Assembly (NCBI GenBank): GCA_013368445.1
Contig: JAACJO010000011.1
Span: 1,426,001 to 1,490,000, forward strand
DNA: 64,000 bases
DNA from: Leucocoprinus leucothites
Taxonomy: Eukaryota; Basidiomycota; Agaricomycetes; Agaricales; Agaricaceae
Direction of reading: 5' to 3'
The notes below the pieces were generated by a model. The model did not search any database, had not been told where the DNA came from, and was given only the letters and a program-made list of their open reading frames with translations. The translations under genes were made by a program, and so were the position numbers. Below, in pieces: positions 1-12,565 of this stretch (the first letter of the stretch is position 1; each line of letters begins with the position of its first letter).

Positions 1-3000
1 GGAGTGCTGACACCTGGCAAAAATGGCAGGCTTGTACTAGCGGGCACAGAGGAACTTCACGACCGCATACATCACTTTACCTCCCGGATACGCGAGCTCG
101 AGGGCGCTCTCCAGGCGCTACAAGCCCAAAATTCGGACGCGCCTCATCCGTTGCTCCTCAAAGATTCCGTTGAAGAATTAGCTCCTGTATCAGCTCCATC
201 GAGGCCGATCGCGTCATCGTCGGGGGGCCAAACTCCAGTTCCAGCCCAAGCACCCAGCAGAACCACTCCTACCGCCACCGTTGTAACAATGGAACCGGAT
301 CCAACCGCTATCACGGAGTTTTCTGGTACGATAGCCCGCCCTTGCTGTTTTGTATATATATATCAACAATGACTTTCTGTGCACAGGTACCTTGTCTGTT
401 TCTGGCAATGGCGAATCCTCTTTCTTTGGCTCAACAGCGCGCTTGGAGGTACGCCCAGGAGTATCTATTACCAGATGATGCGCGCTCACCATTCCTGGCA
501 TGGCAGTTTCTCGCCCGTGTAAGTGAATGGTGAATGGTTTAGACGATCTCACTCTCTGACGCCAGCTCCTAGAGAGAAGCAAAACCAGACGTAAAACCCT
601 CTCGACTATCCCACGAACTATTTGAATTCGCTTGTGAGGATCACAAGGGCAAGACAGAGAGGCTAGGCAATGAGATTTTCCAGCTTCGACCGCCGGCCTC
701 AGAAGCCTCCCGGCTCTGCGAGCTATACCTGAAAAGCGGAAAAGTAATGTCTGTGTCTTCTCGCTTGTGTTTTCGCCCAACTTTGCTCACAACTCATGCA
801 GGTATTCACCTATTCCTCGAGCTGAGCTGTTCGATGAAATATTTATGCCAGTGTATCGCGCCGAGTACGTCTGGTTCTTCTCAGTCAGCATTATCATGTT
901 GGCATGTTAACCTGATCCTACAGATCATTTTCTGATCTCCAGCCTGAAACCCTCGCCCTTTTATTCATGGTCTTTGCTATCTCCATTCATTTTGACCCTA
1001 AAAGACGTACCGACAGCCATGATGCCAACGAGCACTATTATCTGGCGAAAGCCTCCCTCCATCTCGCAGCTCGTGAAAATACCCTACATTATGTTCAGAC
1101 ACTAGTATGTATTGCTCATAATCTAAATTTGCGTAATACACATATAACCCCAACAGATTCACATGGCGCAGTATCTCCGCTTCTCGGGCAGCGAGTCTGC
1201 CTTATCAGACTCGCGATCAGATTACCTCTGTCGCGCCATCCGGATCGGATACAAGGTGTGTGATCTGGTCAGTTTAAGAGGATATCAATTCATTCATGGT
1301 GCTCCTCAGATGGGTCTGCGTGAGTTGTAATATCGTCAAACGTTCTGGCAATTGGCGTTTAAAATCTGAACTAGATTTACACGGTATCCGGTGGGGTCTA
1401 CCTGAGGATCTAGCACAAAGGAGGTCTCGTATATTTTGCGAGATTTTCCTTCTCGATACGTGGACGGTTCGTTCAGGATGCGCTCCTACCTTTCGTTCAC
1501 TCAAGTAACTTTAAAAACAGAGTTTCTACTCTGGTAGACCTCCAATGGTCTCACTCGCCTTCATGGATCGAGCTACGCCGAAGGATGATGACGAAGGGGT
1601 GGACGCAGAGGGAAACAAGAAGCCTGGATGTTAGTCGTCCGTTGTCGCCTCTCTTATCCAACTAACTGTTCTTAGTTCACACTTGGACGTACAAGTATGC
1701 GATTCTCTTGCACAGCATCATGGCTGTCGCCTTTGGCCCCAAACCTCCTTCATACCCGACCGTCCTTGACCTTGACCTCAAGGTTCGCAATTTCCCGGTG
1801 CCTGTACGTTGGCGGCCTATGTGTGAAGAAGATACTCCAGCGCCTCCCGAAGTCCAAATGGTCCGGTTTTTAGTATCTTTTGCCAAGGAATCAAGTATGT
1901 TCAACTCTCTGTAGCCCATCGAACGATTGTTTAACGGTTCCTCTAGCTCTTCTCAACTTGCACAGAAGCTACTTCATCACAGCACTCGAGGAGCTCCCAG
2001 AAGACCTCTCAAACCATCAGTATATTCCCTCCGTCCTGGCTGTCTATCGTTCAGCATGGCGCTTAATGAGAGGTTTGCGTTGCATATGGAACATGACCCC
2101 GGAACTTGTATCCAGGATGAACGTAGCTTGGTCTCAAGCACTCTCGGCTGCAGTGAGTTGCCAACAACGTGAAAAATCGACTCATTTCTCAGCCAATTAT
2201 GTAGCTTATTATGTGCTTGTTCGTAACGCGAACACCTGGATCTCACCTTACGGATCCTGCTCTAAATGAGCTTGATCTTCTGGTTGAGCTTTTCGAGGAA
2301 GCGACACCAACTTGTCGAACTGCAAGTGATCTGCTTGTGGGTATTTCCTAGCGATTATGACTATCCTCGACCTGACATACCAAATGTAGATCGACCTTCG
2401 GAGCCTGCGACGACATTCTCGCATAACTGCTGGTCGTCATTATCAGAATGAGGGTTACATCATCTCAACTTTAGAACTTGGCCGATTGAATGGAAAAACC
2501 TACCTCGTCCCCTCGGAAACGAATTTCCCAACCTCTACACACTCATCCGATACCGCCGCCAGCCACCATTCTGTAATGTCCCCACACCAGCCTTCAACCT
2601 CCTACACTTCGTTTTATGGCTCTACGATTAAAAGAGATCCCTCTACCACACCAACTATTTTATCCGAAATTTCTTCTAATTCAACCTTGGCAAACGCTGT
2701 CTCCCTCCCGGCTTCGTCACTGCACCCGCCATCGCATTCTCTTCCATCCTCCTCTACCTATACTCATCCTCATCATCATCTACACGCCCACACTCCTTAT
2801 GCCCATTCCCATACCCCGTCCACTCATGCTCATACTCCGACATCAACGTCGCATATGCCAGGACCCAGTGCCTCACATGCACCCCGGTATCCTGTGCCCG
2901 TTTCATCTCCGCCTTCATCGCACTTCACCCAGCAACCGCCTGCCCCAGCATCAATATCAAAATCACAACTGAGTTCTACTTCGCTGCATCCGACTATATT

Positions 3001-3490
3001 GCAGGATATTCATGACTTTACCGTGCGCGGTACACCAGCTGCATCCTCCGTCGCACATTATTTTGATTTTCCTCCTCAAGAGGAAGTCGACGATGCATCG
3101 ATGGCTCTCCGGATCGCTATGCAGCCCAGAGGCACTGAGGAGTTCAGCGCCAGCGCTACTCGGGCTTTCCCTGGAGCAGCTGACGCCCATTCATTTCGTA
3201 CGCGCGGTCACAGCGTACCGGAATATCAATCTCATCAATATCAAACGCCGACGCCGACCCAACCACATGCCCAGAGTCATCCTCCGAGCGCTCTAGGTCA
3301 CACGCGTCAAGAAAGTGACTATGGTTTCTTCCAGACGCTCGAGAGCTCGTTTCCCATTGAGTATGCACCACAACCACGGTCACCTTTCACGGCCGCTAAT
3401 TTTGGTATTCCTGGGATGAGTGGTGGTGCGAATACGTCGACGATGCATGCGTCTTATCAGGAGCTCGTCGAGCATTTGGGGTTCCATTGA
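1..3490 (+). CDS. Fungal_trans-domain transcription factor, 5'-partial, possibly disrupted
   Basis: This is the 3' part of a fungal Zn-cluster-type transcription factor; the expected DNA-binding cluster lies upstream of the window. The open frame enters with an ELHDRI...RIRELEGALQALQ segment like the coiled coil that follows the zinc cluster, then FFGSTAR, the YSPIPRAELFDEIFMPVY block, a helical core (LFMVFAISIHFDP, RRSRIFCEIFLLDTWT, SGRPPMVSL) and a 334-codon last exon ending at TGA 3488-3490. The last exon is rich in Ser, Pro and Thr and has a His-rich stretch (about 2750-2850). Several short introns separate the exons. The frame is consistent apart from two places that each need one base removed, near 447-452 and 740-743 (see findings). 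Degenerate copies of the 3' end occur in the array spacers. The family is clear; the target genes are unknown. Confidence 0.75.
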
Positions 3491-4669
3491 TATACTGAAA
3501 CCCCATCGATGGATGATCCAGCCTTTATCTTTTGTTTTCCTCTTTGATAATACCACACCCCGATCGCATATTTATACCCGCTAATATTTATTCGCCTGGC
3601 CGGTTCCATCCGTTTATTCCCCGCTTTTTCGAATTATTTGGGCTTCATGTAAGATATCCCTTGTATTGTATCTTTCGTTTCGTGTCCTTGCTTTGCGTAA
3701 TCTCTTCGAGTCGTTGTGTGTTTGTTTACTTATCTGATGTTTAGTCTGGTCCACAGAATACATAGTGCACCGTTGCTTCCCCGAACCCAAAGCCAAATGC
3801 CAATGGCCTGCACAAAAGTTTCCTCATCTATCTCGTTCATTATGTCGCTTTCAGCAGCTTTGTGGAACTACGCTCGCCATAAAACGAGACAAATACGGAG
3901 GAAGGACGAGGTTACTCTACTTTTCTAGGACAATTGGCTTAACTGAAGCTTTAACAAGTGTTATATGTGCCTCAGAGCTTCTAGAGAAGCGATGATCCAG
4001 AGACCATCGACTCGGTCGAAACTGTATACGCATGGTCAAGACACGGTCCACTTGAAAACCTGGCATATTCCTCTACACATCCACTTCTCGGTCACCTCGG
4101 GCGCAAATGCCTGAGAGCTGACAACCAAGAGTGCAAGGTCAACCCAGTGGGTGTAGAGCTCAGTGGACACGAATGAGAACCAAGCAAAATAGATAAACTT
4201 CACTAGCCAGTTTTCAAAAGTCTTGGACTGCATCCGACCCTATTCCGGGTGCCTAGCCGCGCAATCATATTGTCAATTGCATCGGTAGCGACCAAGTCAA
4301 AGAAGATCAGATCCCCGTACAATCAGGAGCTTCGTAAAATACTAATCCTGAGTGATCACCCAAGGTCGAAAGCAGATGCCGAGAGTCGGACCAACCCTAT
4401 CGATACCCAACCATGCATCGAACCGTTTGACGATAACAGAGTCGAATGTTCTCGTCATAGTCTACCATGTTCATGGCTGTGCACCGCCTTTCTGCTCATA
4501 TCCAATCACCATGTCGCCATTCACTACAATGTCGTGTTTTCCATACTCCCGGCTAGCGACTAACCACAAGATGATAGCAACATCCACGTCCCAAACGAAA
4601 GTCCGAGATAAGCAAGATATGATTACACATTAAAAAACCCCTAATTCTTTTTTGCCTTCCACTGACACC
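3491..4669. other. Intergenic, no gene recognised
   Basis: This is the gap between the convergent 3' ends of the transcription factor and the aminopeptidase. Only short, mutually overlapping frames occur, with no family resemblance. It probably holds the two 3' UTRs and anonymous sequence. Confidence 0.5.
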
Positions 4670-6932
4670 TTAAGCATTGGCCAGACGACGGACATACTCA
4701 ACAAGAGCCCTAATACACATTTTATATTAGACAAGCCCTCATGATCAGTATCATTAATATAGGACTCACCGAACAGGACGACCAGTCATACCCTTCTCCT
4801 GATAAGGCGAAGGGCGTGTCGCTTCCATAGCACCAGCAATGTCGAGATGGGCCCAGTTCAAGGTTGCAGGCTGGTCATCCTTGGGTTCGCAGCCCTCAGC
4901 GAAGGCCTTGAGGAAGAGAGCAGCGGTGATGCTACCAGCAGGACGTCCGCCGGTCTACAAGGGATGATGCGTCAATAACGTGCGGAAGTCGTCATGAAAA
5001 TCGCTTACATTTTGGAGATCGGCGTTGGAGCCGTGGATTTGAGGAAGGAAATCATCATCGAGAGGCATACGCCAGAATCGGTCGTATTCGGTCTCTCCGG
5101 CAGAATGAAGCTGTTCCCAGAGTTTGTCTGAGGTCTGATAGATCGTGATCAGTGTTGCTGCTGGTTGCAAATGGTATAAGCTAGGACATACGGAGTACAC
5201 GGCGGAATAGACCTCGCCGAGGGCAATGACACAAGCACTAGAGTGAGGTCAGAGAGGATATACATACCGGTAAGATATGACTAACCCAGTCAGAGTTGCA
5301 ACATCAATGAGAGTGTGGGGCTTGTACTCGGTGATGGCATAATAAATGGCATCTGGGAGCAGTTTTTAGCTGACGACGTACTCAAGAACGAGAGTATGAT
5401 TTTACCGGCAAGAACGAGGCGACCCTCAGCGTCAGTGTTATCAACTTCCACAGACTTTCCGTTCATGGCATAGACACTAAGGTGTTGTGAGTGGCTGGAC
5501 CGGGATTCGTGAGGGAAAATGCTTACATATCTCCCGGCTTTGTTGCGCTGGGTCCGGGCATGTTCTCAGTCAATGGTGTAACAACAACCAGGTTGATGCT
5601 GAGAACGCATGTTAATGAGGTCTATCCTGTCTATGGAATGTTTGCTCCAAACTCACGGAAGTCGCAACCTGGCGATTGCAACAGCAGCAGAGGCAACAGT
5701 AGCGGCACCACCTGAACTGATGTAAGAATCGATCAACAATGGACTAACAAGATACTTACCCATATCACCTCGCATCAGTTTCATACCCTGAACAAAAAGA
5801 GACGTTTGTTAACATGGCCTGACGATGAAGGAACGTGCAACTAACAGCGCCAGGCTTCAAACTGATACCTCCAGAGTCAAAGGTGATACCCTTTCCAACA
5901 AAGGCGACAGGAGGAGCAGACTTGTCAGCAGCACCCTTATAATGACTACGAACATTAGACTCGACATTATATAATGCAAAATACTGAAGCTCACATTTCA
6001 AGAATCTTTGCAGGTTCTGAGGTTCCATGGGTAACCGAAAGGAACGTGTTCTTAGAAACACAATGAATATATGCACGTTGGATCGTCAAAATAGCGTACC
6101 ATGTTCCTCTCCTCAGCCCAAGCTGCCATTATGTTGTTAGCATGTATTTAAGCCAAGACCAAAACACGAACCTTCGTCACGGACAAAGGTCTCGACGTTC
6201 GGAACGCCCTCAAGCTCCTTCTTAATGCGCTCTGAGAAGATCTATGCGATAATATGAGGCGTTAAATCTGCGCAGGAGGGAAATAGTTAAGTACAGTAGG
6301 TGTCATCATATTTGCCGGAAGTTCCATGAGCTACCCAATAATGTCAATTGCACGAACCCTGAGACACAGAATTCAACGCACAGTCCTGGCCAAGTTTTGG
6401 GCCTCAGCATAGACGGCACCAGTATCCCATTCCTTGGATGCATCCAAAGGAGCAAGGGTGAACTTTTCTGGGATCGGTTCCTTGAGATTCGGGTTGAAGC
6501 GCGACGGAGGCGAGGTCTTCAGCGAGAACTTGTACAATGCAAGGTGTGCAGCAACAGCTAAACGCGCATATAGTCAGCTCAGCGCTACTCTGGGCCAAAA
6601 GAATACATACCGGCGGCATGAGGGTCAGTTGAGGCGTCAACAGAAACTTCCTTGACGCCATCATAGTTCTTGAGCTCCTTCACACCAGCACCGACAGCTT
6701 TGCGCACAAGCTCTCTTTTTTCATCTCCCTTCTTCTGGGAGAACTTGTCACCGAGAGAAGAGATGGTGGCAGTCTTTCCCTGAGGGGTGTTGAAGAAGGT
6801 CCTAGTGGTGCCGACCTTGGGGGGCTTGTCGCCAGAGGGTGTCGAGTTCCAGAGGGCATGAGGGTCGGTGCCAGCTACCTTGCTTGAGGCGGCGGAAGGG
6901 TCAAAAGGGAGGACAAGGCCAGACGAAGACAT
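4670..6932 (-). CDS. Leucine aminopeptidase, peptidase family M17
   Basis: Cytosolic-type leucyl aminopeptidase that removes N-terminal residues from peptides with a two-metal centre. The start chosen is the ATG at 6930-6932 (protein begins [10 protein letters not shown]) and the TAA stop is at 4670-4672 after ...[12 protein letters not shown]. The C-terminal catalytic domain shows the metal-binding series in order: [25 protein letters not shown] and the family signature NTDAEGRL, followed by [15 protein letters not shown] and NWAHLDIAG. About nine introns of roughly 50-70 nt interrupt it; the spliced product is about 500 residues, normal for the family. The frame also stays open upstream to an ATG at 7004, adding 24 residues rich in Arg and Ser that could be a mitochondrial presequence. 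The gene is convergent with the transcription factor. Confidence 0.93.
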
Positions 6933-7004
6933 GGCTCTGGGAGTAGAGATCAGATAAGAGGGCGATCGCAGACGGACCACTCCTGTGCTACATCTTGCCC
7001 ACAT

Positions 7005-9295
7005 TGTTTTATCGAATTCCGTGTCGCAAAGTCACAAGACTCGCGAAATGGTTTCTAATTAAACGCGCGTACCAAGCACGCGCAAATATCGTCCTTCTGA
7101 CCCTAGATCCGCCCACATGTGCAAGGACTGTGCTTTGCTCAGGCTCTGTTTCTGAAAAACAATTTTCTGCACTTTACCCAGCTACTTAACTCGTAGCTAC
7201 TCTTCTTTCGCTTCAGTGGCCATCGAGAAACTTCTGGCGGGATTTTTAAACAGCAGGCGAGGCCGCCTATGGCGCTCTGGTTTTCTGTTGATGGCATCAA
7301 CCGATCCTGTATTTGATCTCTCTCCCTCGAACCAAATGAAAAGTTGATTATTTCACCCCCTACTTTTAGCATTTACCGCTCTGAGTGCTTACCATCCTTT
7401 TTGCAGCATTATTCATTGAATGGTCAAACCCTCTGGCTGCTTCCTGCACTGTGCTCTACTGCGCCAATACCTCACTAATCCAAGCTCTCGAATCTTCTGC
7501 CAGGCTGTTCCTTCCTTAAACTTCGAGTGTCCACCATATCCAAGCTCAGAGACCCTAGAACCCATTACCGTCAATCACACGCCGAGAGACACGATCAGAC
7601 ACTGCACTCTATCTCCCAATCTCTCACCACTGAATAAACGTACAGCCACTCCCAGTCGCATGGAGTCTGGGATGCCGATCTCCCCACACGCTCACTGCCG
7701 CACTGTGGCAATGACATATTAATAAGTACTTTACCAACCCAATCTATATCAGCCCCAAATCAATCCATCTTGACAAAACGTGGGGGCACAGGACGGAACA
7801 CCTTCCGATACCGGCCATACATCAGCCTGAGCTGTCCTCTGATGATGGAATTCAACCTTAGTCAAATCACTGATCCCTGCACGCTGCAAATGACCTCTAC
7901 AGTTAATTATAGCCCCTCAGACGCCCCTAGCACTGCAGAGCCTTCGTTGCGCTCATACCCGCTACCAGAGAGCCGGCGGTCCCGACTCGGCAGGATGTTA
8001 ACGATCAGTCGGCGGAGTGGGCGGGATGATGCGCCCCACCGCCCGCATAGCCGACTCTGATAAGCAACTGATTTTTGGACTCATGTAGTGGATCAGACGT
8101 ACTTCCGCTTCTGCTGCGCTGACTTGATGGGGCACTCGAAAGTTCTATGTGTGGCGTCAGATTGAGTCTGTTGCACTCACAGTTCTCATGCGCAGGCTTT
8201 GCGGCATTAACATGAATATTGAAAGCGCAGTGCTTTTGCATTAATACTACAAGATGATATCAAGTGAGTCCACAAGCTCAGCATTGATGTAAAATGACTA
8301 TATTTACATCTCGGGTTCAAATGCTACCCTGAATGTCAGGTTTTTCTGGAACATTCACGCAACGCATTTATTCAATTTACAGCACCTCTTCTTATACGAC
8401 TCAAATAATAAGTCAAGTCATAATTCCCTAGCTAAGTACAGCTCTCTCAATGCGGATTCCTCGGTCAAACAAAGATATCGATCTTCGTGCTCATGCACAA
8501 AGCCAGTAACCACAATGGAGCAAGTAGTAGTAATAATTAGCACAAAGAGGCCTTTATTGGTGTTCAGGCTCCTTCTATCTGGACGTCGGGATCTCTCAGA
8601 TAAAAAAGGCAAGAGGTCTCTTAATGTCTTGTCAACGCCTCACTAGCGATGTATGAGTATTAACTGGCATGCCCTCACTCCCATGACTCAAAACACTCAC
8701 CCCAAGCTCATGCTCCGCTAATAAAATACCCGCTCTCACACACCCTCTCGTCACGAGCAAACCCGAGACAGCAGACACGCCTGCCGATGTCATTAGCATA
8801 AGGCACATCCGCATGCAATCTCATGTAGTCCACCACGGCTCCTCAGGCCTCAGACACAGAGGCACACTGCCCAGCTCGCCACTGAGTACACTGGTGCTCT
8901 GGTATGTACACACATCAATCAACCGGCGAACAAATCTCCGATTCTCAGCCAACACTTGTACAGCTGGGCAATCTCGGGCTCCAGAGAGAAAGAACAAGAT
9001 CCATCTTTATCCTATGTTTCAGTTCCTTTCTAACAGCAAGGAAGATATTTCCTACCATCATTCCAGAAGCACTTTCCATTGTTGATTCACTGGTAGTGAG
9101 CTGCATTTTCGGTGTATGATGTGCGCGTCCGCGGAATCCTATTCTCCTTTCCGGAGTCGTCGATTGTAATTGGTGGGCTCGTGTGGGTGATCAGAGGGGT
9201 CAAACTCTCGGGCTGCCTGGGTAACGCTAGATTTACGGGGATGTACAGTCCTGCATCTCATGAACCAAAAGGAGAAAAAAAAGACATTCTAGATC
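7005..9295. other. Long gene-poor stretch upstream of the aminopeptidase
   Basis: No coding region can be supported here. The region next to 7005 must hold the aminopeptidase promoter. A 60-codon minus-strand frame at 8632-8814 and a 100-codon plus-strand frame at 7420-7722 have no recognisable family, splice continuation or codon pattern. They are left unassigned. Confidence 0.45.
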
Positions 9296-10272
9296 CTATC
9301 CAGATTCCCTCGAGTCAAATCCAGAATGCTCTTCAGGATGCGAATGAATTCCCAATAAATACAAGAATCCCATTAAGAAAAAAAGTGAAAAAATAACAAT
9401 GGATATGTACAGTAGAGCGAGGTAGTGAACACGAGGGTACGAGTCAATGATTGAGAGTCCGGAGTAATCATCTCTTCTAAAGCGGGAGGGGAAGTGGGAG
9501 AGCTGTCCATAAACGGGCTGGTAATGGTGATCTACGGTCCAAGTACAAGGAGTATGGGAAGAGGGTAGAGGACGGGATAGAGGAAGTCCATGAATGTCAT
9601 CGTGAGTCATTACATGTCCATATACAATAGAGATGTAGTAAATGTGTCCTGAAGTGGGAGCAAATACAAACATCTCGAGGGAAATTGTACAAACAATCCA
9701 TCTGTTCAGCCGAAGCCGCCAGAATAAGCGAGTCCTTGTTTTGAGGTCCAGATTTGATTCGACTTGTCTTGACAGGAAACAGCGAAAGTACGGCCATGAA
9801 CCACTGGATGGATGCCAGGACCATCATATTAGGATCGGAGATTTGTACAATTTGAAGGGTTTGAGCCAGAAGGGCGGCGCGAGAAGACAACAGCAAGAAG
9901 CCAGCTATGTCGAAGAGCCGGTTCGAGACGTTAAGACATCAAGCCTTTTTTCATACAATGAAGAGCCAAAACATCTCTGTCAGATCGAAACAAGGAAAGA
10001 CCAAATCAGTAAACTTGTTTCTCTTTAGAATAGCAAAGAATGATACTCACTGGCATTGTTATCATCATGAGCATTCCCCGAAAACCGTCACTCACAGAGA
10101 ACGCAGCTGTGAATGAAACACGGTGATAGTGGTGGATGGGTACGCAACAAAAAACGATGATGATGTGTATGAGTGGAGCCAGCCCATGAGGATGGTTACG
10201 ATTGATCATGCCCAAGGAGGTTTCAAAGGAAATAATCGACAGTGCGAAGAGTTCGATCAAAGACGTCGTCAA
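9296..10272 (-). CDS. Possible multi-exon membrane protein, unresolved
   Basis: Three overlapping minus-strand frames may be exons of one gene. The first (10272 down to about 10050) starts MTTSLIELFALSII and ends in a hydrophobic stretch followed by a GTGAGT donor. A second (about 9908 down to 9600) begins after a plausible 51-nt intron ending CATAG and contains LLLSSRAALLAQTLQIV and MMVLASIQWFMAVLSLF. A third (9673 to 9296) ends with a hydrophobic segment around FSLFFLMGFLYLLGI. I could not find one set of introns that keeps phase across all three, so exon structure, start and even the single-gene assumption are uncertain. It lies immediately downstream of, and co-directional with, the bZIP gene. 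No family recognised. Confidence 0.3.
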
Positions 10273-10281
10273 CGATGTCGA

Positions 10282-10941
10282 TTACTCGCTGAAGTCAGGG
10301 CATGGAATGCCATGGCTAGTAAGGAGAGACCTGAGCGTGAGCGCACGCGTCCTCCAGATCTCCCTTTCAGTAGTCAACTTCTCAACCGCCTTCTCCAACG
10401 CCATCTTCTGCTCGAGCTTCTTCATCCTGCTCTTCCTGGCTGCAATCGTGTTCTTCCTTCTCCTCCTCTCAATTTCCTCTTGATCGTTGCTCGGGATACC
10501 AGAACGTTCTTCATCGAGCTCGTCTTCTTCTCCCTCAGATGGAAGAGATGTGCGTCGGTTTTGGGTGAAGAAGGAAGGAACGTCCCTCCTGGATGTGGCG
10601 GAGGGTGTGATGTATCGACGGGGTTGAGTCGGGGCGTCCAAGGGAAGCACGTCATCGGGAGAGCGACGTTTGGCTGCAGTGGTTGGGGAAGGACCTCGGC
10701 CAGGGCAGCGTGTCATATGAGGTGCAGCGTACATCCCACCAGCTGCAGCGACGGGAGAAGAGATGAAGCCCGGGTGGAAGAGGGTGGGAGAGCTGATGGA
10801 TTCAAGGGAATATTCGTAAGGAAGTTCGTTTTGCATCTTGGGTTGGTCGGTGGATGATTTAAACGAGGATGCAAATGAGTCGGATGAATGGTTAGTGAGT
10901 TGAAGGGACTCACCCATTTTATACTGACCGGCTACTCTCAA
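10282..10941 (-). CDS. Gcn4/Cpc1-type bZIP transcription factor
   Basis: Single-exon bZIP regulator of 219 codons, or 211 from the second Met at 10917. An N-terminal Ser/Pro/Thr-rich region is followed by an acidic patch (EGEEDELDEE) and, near residue 158, the basic region with the diagnostic N-x-x-A-A-x-x-S-R pattern (NTIAARKSRMKKLEQ). A short leucine-zipper heptad series runs to the C-terminus (...LTSHGIPCPDFSE). The basic region and extreme C-terminal position match Gcn4-like factors, which in fungi control amino-acid starvation responses; that role is inferred from the family only. The second Met codon is directly followed by GGTGAGTC, so an intron there cannot be fully excluded. Confidence 0.85.
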   Translation of the reverse strand: MRVAGQYKMGESLQLTNHSSDSFASSFKSSTDQPKMQNELPYEYSLESISSPTLFHPGFISSPVAAAGGMYAAPHMTRCPGRGPSPTTAAKRRSPDDVLPLDAPTQPRRYITPSATSRRDVPSFFTQNRRTSLPSEGEEDELDEERSGIPSNDQEEIERRRRKNTIAARKSRMKKLEQKMALEKAVEKLTTEREIWRTRALTLRSLLTSHGIPCPDFSE

Positions 10942-12565
10942 GAAGATGATGACATCTTGGCGCTTCCCAGAAAGGCTATGCCCCGCCTCCCGTACTAAAT
11001 TAGCACAGCAAATATAAAGCGGCTGTGTACCATTTCATCATCGCGACCGATGTTTAGCTTTCGACACGTTGATCCAGAAGCACTCCGTGGGCCCCGTAAT
11101 GTGGATGAGTATGTGCTCAACCTATGAATGACGAGGTGGTCGCGAATCTCTAGCTTGGCCAAAGTCGGAAGATTAAGGTGGGGTCACGTGTTCCGCTCTC
11201 CGAGCTCCCCAGGGCTGATAGCCTCTCGCCTTCCTTGGCCTAAAACTCCAGTCGATCCGTTCCAGGAAGCAATTCGGAACCGATGCTTTGGCCCCACACC
11301 CGCAGAGGCACCTTTCCTACTCTCCCTGAGTGTGTGACATGTGACTCGGCTGAGACCTCTTCGCCATTTACCTGCGGTTGAGCAGGAGCACATGGGGCTC
11401 GAATAAGAGTTCACCAGCACAAGTACAACGACCGGCAGTAATGTCATTTATTGACTCGATCTGTGTGCATTTGGACGTTTCCTACGGATCCTTCTTGTCA
11501 GAAATGGCAAGAAAATAGCAGATTATGGCCTGTGCTGAGTATAAGAGTATCCGTCCAAGTAGACTGCGCTTAACTGGCTGTCTACATATATATCCGATGC
11601 TCACTAGGGCTGCCGAGCTCATGAGTCAATTTGGAATTGCTGGCGCGGGCGAATGCTGCGATTTACACCGAACGAGCAATTCCAACCCCAGAGCAATGGT
11701 CATTGAAGGCTCTGAAAATCAGAAGCGTTCTGGAAATGTCGGAAAGGTGACTCTTGTTATCACGATATGACATGTCTCTGCCATGCTTGACGGGGACAGA
11801 CAATGCTTGGAGGAACTACTAAGCTTCCTGGTCGTGAATGATGAGAGGCCCGAGGAATGATTAATGAAACCTCATCTGGACAAACGCGAGAGATCCGACA
11901 CCTGTGCTTCCCCTGCAGAATAGGCTTAACGACGTAGACCGGACACCTACGTCGTTTACACAGGTCGTAGTGAGTGAGAAAGACAAGAACGAAAATAGAA
12001 CAAAGTCCCGACTCCGAACTATCTTTCATCGCCTCTTCCGGCTCCCTGACGTAGCCGGTTCGGACCTGATTACGGCTATGCACTAGTGCACTGACGCTGT
12101 GTGCCATCAATGGCGATAGTAAATAAACAAGCACAGCCGATGAGCTCAATCAACAAACAACGCACGTTAGCAGATCTTCAGCAGTGAAATTGACGTCAGA
12201 GCCTTCGGAGGTTGAACCCATTTCTCATGTTTGCCGTACCTAGCGACGGACAACAGGCTGCTCTGATACCCTGTCATAGCTTACAGTACCTTAGTGCAAA
12301 CTCCGCTTTGCATTTCATCAAGCTTTACCCCTGAAGGACCTGGAGGCAGAGCTAGGCCCCATGGGAAAACACACAGGCCTCGATTGCATGGGCGCAGGGC
12401 AGCGGGAGGTCCTGCAGCAACGGTCTGGGGCCTTAGGCAAAGGTCATCATGATGTGACTTTGTAGCACCGTGACAAGTCGGTAACATCGCGGAGAATTCC
12501 GGCCAACCCGAGGCAACCCATTTCGTGTTTTCACCGTCAACCCATATTCACCTCCTCCGCCAGCC
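10942..12565. other. Intergenic between bZIP and COX6 genes
   Basis: This stretch separates divergent genes and should carry both promoters. No family-like frame was found. A perfect 10-bp inverted repeat with a 9-nt loop (arms AACGACGTAG / CTACGTCGTT) lies at about 11928-11956. Confidence 0.5.

Noticed and set aside
7420..7722. 100-codon plus-strand frame
   Set aside because: Low-information Ser/Pro/Cys-rich translation, no splice partners and no family resemblance.
10123..10857. 244-codon plus-strand frame
   Set aside because: It is antisense to the bZIP gene, whose basic region and zipper are unambiguous; the plus frame has no family features.
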